DNA of 64,000 nucleotides from Pseudomonas asiatica (GTDB taxonomy: Bacteria; Pseudomonadota; Gammaproteobacteria; Pseudomonadales; Pseudomonadaceae): assembly GCF_009932335.1 (NCBI RefSeq), contig NZ_BLJF01000001.1, forward strand, positions 930,001-994,000. The letters are read 5' to 3'. Made by a program: the position numbers and the translations under genes. Below are positions 59,662-64,000 of the stretch, piece after piece; the stretch's first letter is position 1, and each line of letters opens with the position of its first letter. The notes beneath the pieces were generated by a model that saw only the letters and a list, made by a program, of their open reading frames with translations, ran no database searches and was not told the DNA's origin.

Positions 59662-60660
59662 TTGCGCGCATTTCTTTGTTTCTTGCTGATGCTGCTCACC
59701 GCCTGCAACCAGGGCCCCACCCTGGAGCGCCTGGGTGGCCCGACCATGGGCAGCAGCTACAGCATCCAGTACGTGCGCGAACCCGGCGGCCCGGCGCCGG
59801 TTCAGGTGCAGGCGGCAGTCGAAACCATCCTGCACGGCATCGACCAGCACTACTCGACCTACCGCGGCGACTCCACCATCAGCCGTTTCAACCAGTTGCC
59901 CGCCAACCAGTGCCAGGTACTGCCGCCCGACATGCTCGAACTGGTCAGCCTTGGTCAGCACCTGGCCGAGCAGAGCGGCGGCGCCTTCGACCTTACCGTC
60001 GAACCCTTGCTCGACCTGTGGGGGTTCGGCCCCCAGGCCCGTCACGAACAGGTGCCCGACCCGTCGGCCCTGGCCCAGGTGCGCCAGCGCGTGGGCTACC
60101 GGCATCTGCACATCGACGGCCAGGCCCTGTGCAAGGACGCCCCGGTGAAGCTCGACTTCAACAGCATCGCCGCCGGCCATGCCGTCGACCTGATCGCCGC
60201 GCGCCTGCAGGCCATGGGCGTGGCCAACTTTGTCGCCGAAGCCACCGGCGAGCTCAAGGCCGCCGGCCGCAAGCCCGATGGCAGCCCATGGCGCATCGCC
60301 CTGGAGCTGCCACGCGAAGATCGCCAGATAGCCCGCCAGATCATCCCGGTCAATGGCCTTTCAGTATCAACCTCGGGTGACTATCGGCACTATTTCGAGG
60401 AGAATGGCCGGCGCTATTCGCACACCTTCGATGCCCGCCTCGGGCGCCCGGTGCAGCACGACCTGGCCGCGGTCACCGTGCTCGATGCCTCGGCGCTGCA
60501 GGCCGACGGCTATTCGACGCTGCTGTTGATCCTGGGCCCGGAACGTGGCTGGGATTTTGCCGTGGCGCATGACCTGGCCGCGGTATTGGTGACTCGGGCC
60601 GAGGGTGGCTTCGTCTCCCGAGCTACGCCCGCATTCGAACGGGCAGTGAAAGGCGAATGA
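59662..60660 (+). CDS. apbE: FAD:protein FMN transferase (ApbE family lipoprotein)
   Basis: About 332 residues. The frame is open upstream through the REP, but the first plausible start is TTG at 59662, which gives a lipoprotein signal LRAFLCFLLMLLTACNQ with Cys near residue 15. ApbE motifs follow: GGPTMGSSYSIQY, the Thr/Asp Mg-FAD loop LDFNSIAAGHAVDLIA and GLSVSTSGDYRHYFE, then SHTFDARLGRP. It attaches FMN to threonine of partner proteins such as NqrB/C or RnfG. No strong ribosome site; start is uncertain. Confidence 0.88.
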   Translation: MRAFLCFLLMLLTACNQGPTLERLGGPTMGSSYSIQYVREPGGPAPVQVQAAVETILHGIDQHYSTYRGDSTISRFNQLPANQCQVLPPDMLELVSLGQHLAEQSGGAFDLTVEPLLDLWGFGPQARHEQVPDPSALAQVRQRVGYRHLHIDGQALCKDAPVKLDFNSIAAGHAVDLIAARLQAMGVANFVAEATGELKAAGRKPDGSPWRIALELPREDRQIARQIIPVNGLSVSTSGDYRHYFEENGRRYSHTFDARLGRPVQHDLAAVTVLDASALQADGYSTLLLILGPERGWDFAVAHDLAAVLVTRAEGGFVSRATPAFERAVKGE

Positions 60661-60862
60661 AAGCGCAAGCAGGGATGATCGCCGCCAGGGAATGGTTCAC
60701 ACATGTAGTGCGGGCAAAATTGGCCTACGACGCGACCAAGGGTTAATGTGCGCGGCGTTCACGCTTGATTAGACTGCACCCGAATTTTCTCATGACGCCC
60801 CGGCGGCATGATCGCGCCCCGCGAGCGACCGTGGCTTGCGGGCCAGTTCTGAAGGAGTACGC

Positions 60863-62257
60863 ATGGCTGTCTACAACTACGACGTAGTGGTGCTGGGTTC
60901 CGGCCCGGCCGGAGAAGGTGCGGCAATGAACGCCGCCAAAGCAGGGCGCAAGGTGGCGATGGTCGATAGCCGTCGCCAGGTCGGGGGCAACTGCACCCAC
61001 CTGGGCACCATCCCGTCCAAGGCACTGCGTCACTCGGTGCGGCAGATCATGCAGTTCAACACCAACCCGATGTTCCGTGCCATCGGCGAGCCGCGCTGGT
61101 TCTCGTTCCCGGACGTGCTGAAAAGCGCCGAGAAGGTCATCGCCAAGCAGGTAGCGTCGCGCACCGGCTACTACGCCCGTAACCGCGTGGACGTGTTCTT
61201 CGGCACCGGCAGCTTCGCCGACGAGCAGACCGTCGAAGTGGTCTGCCCGAACGGTGTGGTGGAAAAGCTCAACGCCAAGCACATCATCATCGCCACCGGC
61301 TCGCGCCCGTACCGCCCGGCCGACATCGACTTCCACCACCCGCGCGTCTACGACAGCGACACCATCCTCAGCCTCAGCCACACCCCACGCAAGCTGATCG
61401 TGTACGGTGCCGGCGTGATCGGTTGCGAATACGCCTCGATCTTCAGCGGCCTGGGTGTATTGGTAGAGCTGGTGGATAACCGTGGCCAGTTGCTGAGCTT
61501 CCTCGACTCGGAAATTTCCCAGGCGCTGAGCTACCACTTCAGCAACAACAACATCACCGTGCGCCACAACGAAGAGTATGAGCGCGTCGAAGGCCTGGAC
61601 AACGGGGTGATCCTGCACCTGAAGTCGGGCAAGAAGATCAAGGCCGACGCCTTGCTGTGGTGCAACGGCCGTACCGGCAACACCGACAAGCTGGGCCTGG
61701 AAAACATCGGTATCAAGGTCAACAGCCGCGGCCAGATCGAGGTCGACGAGGCCTACCGCACCAGCGTGCCGAACATCTACGGTGCCGGCGACGTGATTGG
61801 CTGGCCGAGCCTGGCCAGTGCCGCTCATGACCAGGGCCGCTCTGCCGCTGGCAGCATCGTGGATAATGGCAGCTGGCGCTTCGTCAACGACGTGCCGACC
61901 GGCATCTACACCATTCCGGAGATCAGCTCGATCGGCCGCAACGAACAGGAACTGACCCAGGCCAAGGTGCCGTACGAAGTGGGCAAGGCCTTCTTCAAGG
62001 GCATGGCGCGCGCGCAGATCGCCGGTGAGCCGCAGGGCATGCTGAAGATCCTGTTCCACCGCGAAACCCTGGAAATCCTTGGCGTGCACTGCTTCGGCTA
62101 CCAGGCTTCGGAGATCGTCCACATCGGCCAGGCGATCATGAACCAGCCGGGTGAGCAGAACAACCTGAAGTACTTCGTCAACACCACGTTCAACTACCCG
62201 ACCATGGCCGAAGCCTATCGGGTAGCTGCCTACGACGGCCTGAACCGGCTTTTTTGA
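60863..62257 (+). CDS. sthA: soluble pyridine nucleotide transhydrogenase
   Basis: 464 residues of the flavoprotein disulfide-reductase fold. FAD loop [17 protein letters not shown], then [17 protein letters not shown]: the usual CxxxxC redox pair is reduced to one Cys, the hallmark of Sth. NAD loop [17 protein letters not shown], second FAD segment [15 protein letters not shown]-terminal dimer domain. It balances NADPH and NADH in the cytosol. AAGGAG ribosome site. A 200-bp upstream gap has no recognised element. Confidence 0.96.
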   Translation: MAVYNYDVVVLGSGPAGEGAAMNAAKAGRKVAMVDSRRQVGGNCTHLGTIPSKALRHSVRQIMQFNTNPMFRAIGEPRWFSFPDVLKSAEKVIAKQVASRTGYYARNRVDVFFGTGSFADEQTVEVVCPNGVVEKLNAKHIIIATGSRPYRPADIDFHHPRVYDSDTILSLSHTPRKLIVYGAGVIGCEYASIFSGLGVLVELVDNRGQLLSFLDSEISQALSYHFSNNNITVRHNEEYERVEGLDNGVILHLKSGKKIKADALLWCNGRTGNTDKLGLENIGIKVNSRGQIEVDEAYRTSVPNIYGAGDVIGWPSLASAAHDQGRSAAGSIVDNGSWRFVNDVPTGIYTIPEISSIGRNEQELTQAKVPYEVGKAFFKGMARAQIAGEPQGMLKILFHRETLEILGVHCFGYQASEIVHIGQAIMNQPGEQNNLKYFVNTTFNYPTMAEAYRVAAYDGLNRLF

Positions 62258-62261
62258 GCGG

Positions 62262-62290
62262 CTCCGACCGGTGGCCTGAGCCGGTCGGAG
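62262..62290. terminator. hairpin between convergent sthA and glpQ-like genes
   Basis: CTCCGACCGG-TGGCCTGAG-CCGGTCGGAG, a 10-bp perfect stem 5 bp after the sthA stop. No T-run; terminator by position only. Confidence 0.55.
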
Positions 62291-62299
62291 AGACCGATT

Positions 62300-63022
62300 T
62301 CAACCCTGCCCGAGGGTGGTCTTGGCCAAACCGGGAAAGTCTGTAATCAGGCTGTCCACGCCAAAATCAGCGAGCCGGCGCATCAGTGCCGGTTCGTTGA
62401 CCGTCCACACCGACACGTGCAAACCCTGGCCCTGGGCTTTGAGCAGGCGCTCGGGGGTGCACAGTGTCCAGTTCAATGCCAGCAGCTCGCAGCCGTAGTT
62501 CTGTGCCACCTTCAGCGGGTCGAGCCAGGCGTATTCGGCCACCAGCCCGCGCTTGACGTCCGGCACCAGCTCCAGGGCGGCACCCAGCACTTCGCGTGAG
62601 CTGGAGGTGATGGTCACCTTGTCCAGCAGGCCGTACTGCTGGGCCAGTTCGCGGATTGCCAGCACGGTGGTGGCGGCACGGGTGCGCGAGGCGCTTTTCA
62701 CCTCCAGCTGCCAGTGCTCGAACGGGCATTTCTCGAACAGTTCTTCCAGTTTCGGGATCGGGCAGGGCTGGACGTGGCCCGGGCCGCCTTTGCGGGCATC
62801 GATCTTGACCAGCTCGGCGGCCGGGTGCTCGACCACCTTGCCGCGTTTGCCGGTGGTGCGCTTGAGGGTGGGGTCATGGATCACCATCAGCTCGTTGTCG
62901 GCCGACAGGTGCAGGTCCAGCTCGCAGCGGGTCACGCCATGGGCGAGGCATTGCTGGAAGCTCTTCAGGGTGTTCTCGGGCGCTTCGCCCTTGGCGCCGC
63001 GGTGGCCGTAGATCAGGGTCAC
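62300..63022 (-). CDS. glycerophosphodiester phosphodiesterase (GDPD/UgpQ-like)
   Basis: 240 residues, cytoplasmic (no signal). GDPD catalytic residues: IYGHRGAKGEAPENTLKSF (His and Glu of the HRG motif), CELDLHLSADNELMVIHDP (Glu-x-Asp and the second His), and WQLEVKSAS (Glu, Lys). C-terminal VSVWTVNEPALMRRLADFGVDSLITDFPG is the family end. It hydrolyses glycerophosphodiesters to glycerol-3-phosphate and alcohol. Matches UgpQ length rather than periplasmic GlpQ. Confidence 0.93.
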   Translation of the reverse strand: MTLIYGHRGAKGEAPENTLKSFQQCLAHGVTRCELDLHLSADNELMVIHDPTLKRTTGKRGKVVEHPAAELVKIDARKGGPGHVQPCPIPKLEELFEKCPFEHWQLEVKSASRTRAATTVLAIRELAQQYGLLDKVTITSSSREVLGAALELVPDVKRGLVAEYAWLDPLKVAQNYGCELLALNWTLCTPERLLKAQGQGLHVSVWTVNEPALMRRLADFGVDSLITDFPGLAKTTLGQG

Positions 63023-63053
63023 GTTCGTTCCTTCAAATCAGAGAAAAATGGGC

Positions 63054-63638
63054 TCAGGAGGCGGGGTCGTTCTGTTCCAGCTGCTGGCGCCGTTGCTGCT
63101 GCTGGCGTTGCAGGATGTAGCGGGCCAGCAATTGCCGTTGGGCGTCGGTCATGTCGGTGAATTCGGTGCCGACCTCGAAGCCGCCCTCCGGGCGCGGGTC
63201 GCAATGGGTGACCTTGCCGCGCAGCAGCAGGCCGTGGGCGCGCGGCATCAGCACCATCTTCACCTTCACCCGGGTGCCGGGGGCAACCGCTGTGGCTTGT
63301 GCGAACTCGATGCCGCCCTCGGAAATGACCACCGGCTGGGGCTGGCCAACTTCGCCGAGCAGGGTCTGGGCAACTACTGCGCTAAGCAGGTCGAGGCGTT
63401 TGTTCTGTGCGCGCAGGAAAGCGGCGAGGGTGCGGTCCTTCTCGCTCAGCTGGCGCAGCAGGTGCTGCGACTCGAAGTCGGACAGGTGCAGCTCGCTGAG
63501 CAGGTTGAACAGAGGCGAATCATCTTGCAACACATCTGGGTCAAGGGCTTCGGCCGCGCTGAGGGGGCTGATTTGAAGTGCGATCCGATCTTCGATGCGG
63601 TAGTATTCGCGGCGATCTTCTTCGTCTAATGTCGTCAT
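63054..63638 (-). CDS. PilZ-domain protein
   Basis: 194 residues. The start TTLDEEDRREYYRIEDRIALQI contains the RxxxR c-di-GMP motif, and VVISEGGIEF (near residue 105) is the second, N/DxSxxG-type motif in a variant form. Between them is a helical insert (about 35-95), and the C-terminus is Gln-rich (about 175-190). Such proteins bind cyclic di-GMP. It starts near lolC, divergently. With the second motif lacking Asp/Asn before Ser, binding may be weak. Confidence 0.85.
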   Translation of the reverse strand: MTTLDEEDRREYYRIEDRIALQISPLSAAEALDPDVLQDDSPLFNLLSELHLSDFESQHLLRQLSEKDRTLAAFLRAQNKRLDLLSAVVAQTLLGEVGQPQPVVISEGGIEFAQATAVAPGTRVKVKMVLMPRAHGLLLRGKVTHCDPRPEGGFEVGTEFTDMTDAQRQLLARYILQRQQQQRRQQLEQNDPAS

Positions 63639-63731
63639 GGCGAACCCAAGGTAGCGGCGGTGGTCCGAGTGTAAAGCCGCCGTAGGCGCCTCGCCACAAG
63701 GACGTTCCCTTTCATCCGAACAAGCCCCGAC

Positions 63732-64000
63732 ATGTTCAGACCTCTTTTCGCATTCATCGGCACGCGTTATACCCGTGCCAAACGTCGCAATCACTTCGTC
63801 TCGTTCATTTCCCTGACCTCGATGATCGGCCTCGCCCTGGGTGTGGTTGTGATGATCGTGGTGCTCTCGGTCATGAACGGTTTCGACCACGAGATGCGTA
63901 CCCGCGTGTTGGGCATGATCCCCCATGCCACGCTGGAGAGCGGCCAGCCCATTGCCGACTGGCCGGCCCTTGCCCAACAAGTAAAGCAGAATCCGCAGGT
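63732..64000 (+). CDS. lolC: lipoprotein-releasing ABC transporter permease LolC/E, N-terminal part
   Basis: The first 90 codons (protein continues beyond the window). FRPLFAFIGTRYTRAKRRNHFVSFISLTSMIGLALGVVVMIVVLSVMNGF is the N-terminal cytoplasmic tip and first membrane helix of LolC/LolE, and the periplasmic domain begins after DHEMRTRVLGMIPH. LolCDE extracts lipoproteins from the inner membrane to LolA. Position at this end of the region agrees with P. putida order. Confidence 0.92.
   Translation, partial: MFRPLFAFIGTRYTRAKRRNHFVSFISLTSMIGLALGVVVMIVVLSVMNGFDHEMRTRVLGMIPHATLESGQPIADWPALAQQVKQNPQ

Overview
The window is a stretch of ordinary chromosome from a Pseudomonas, most likely the P. 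putida group. The evidence is the high GC and GC-rich third codon positions, the gene order (dgt, aer/acnA/rlmM/tusA/pdxB, moaB-moeA, cheV, slt, ABC-F, fadBA-topA-sulA-lexA-psrA-nagZ, mfd, gap, sthA, lolC), and the many palindromic REP pairs of the 'GTAGGAGCGGCCTTGTGTCGCGA' and 'CGCGGGCACGCCCGCTCCCACAG' types that sit between genes. I see no prophage, CRISPR array, rRNA operon, or intact insertion sequence.

Layout. 1-4.3 kb: 3' part of an EvgS/BvgS-like sensor kinase with its response regulator, dgt, and a yqjD-yqjE-yqjK-like membrane cluster. 4.5-8 kb: ammonium transporter, small glutaredoxin, M15 peptidase, a small gene behind a perfect LexA box, RluA-type pseudouridine synthase. 8-16.7 kb: Aer-type aerotaxis receptor, a CPBP protease gene broken by an in-frame amber codon, acnA, rlmM, tusA, pdxB. 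16.7-23.2 kb: PA1571-family protein, MsbA-like exporter, chemoreceptor, a malate:quinone oxidoreductase with a lipoprotein-type signal, tRNA-Pro(CGG), YgdI-like lipoprotein. 23.3-32.1 kb: moaB-moeA, glycosyltransferase, a MITE-like repeat, lipid kinase, NarL-type two-component pair, a CheA-P1-like protein without its histidine, cheV, MOSC protein. 32.2-37.5 kb: slt, ABC-F ATPase, universal stress protein, membrane-anchored unknown. 38-50.4 kb: fadBA, DUF1653, topA, DUF6586, small unknown, lexA-sulA, psrA, L,D-transpeptidase, and two tandem nagZ genes. 50.4-64 kb: mfd-csiV-SNF2 helicase operon, gap, apbE, sthA, glpQ-like, PilZ protein, start of lolC.

How the genes connect. Two regulators sit back to back: LexA (two SOS boxes in front of lexA-sulA, a third box at 6634 in front of an unknown gene) and PsrA (tandem operators at its own promoter, and the same 27-bp layout with weaker sites in front of fadBA 9 kb away). 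Central carbon and redox metabolism is well represented (AcnA, Mqo, Gap, SthA, FadBA), as are chemotaxis input (Aer, MCP, CheV) and cell-wall turnover/recycling (Slt, two NagZ, L,D-transpeptidase, M15 peptidase, CsiV). Intergenic space is dominated by REP palindromes, several of which sit exactly between convergent genes or in place of a normal leader (apbE).
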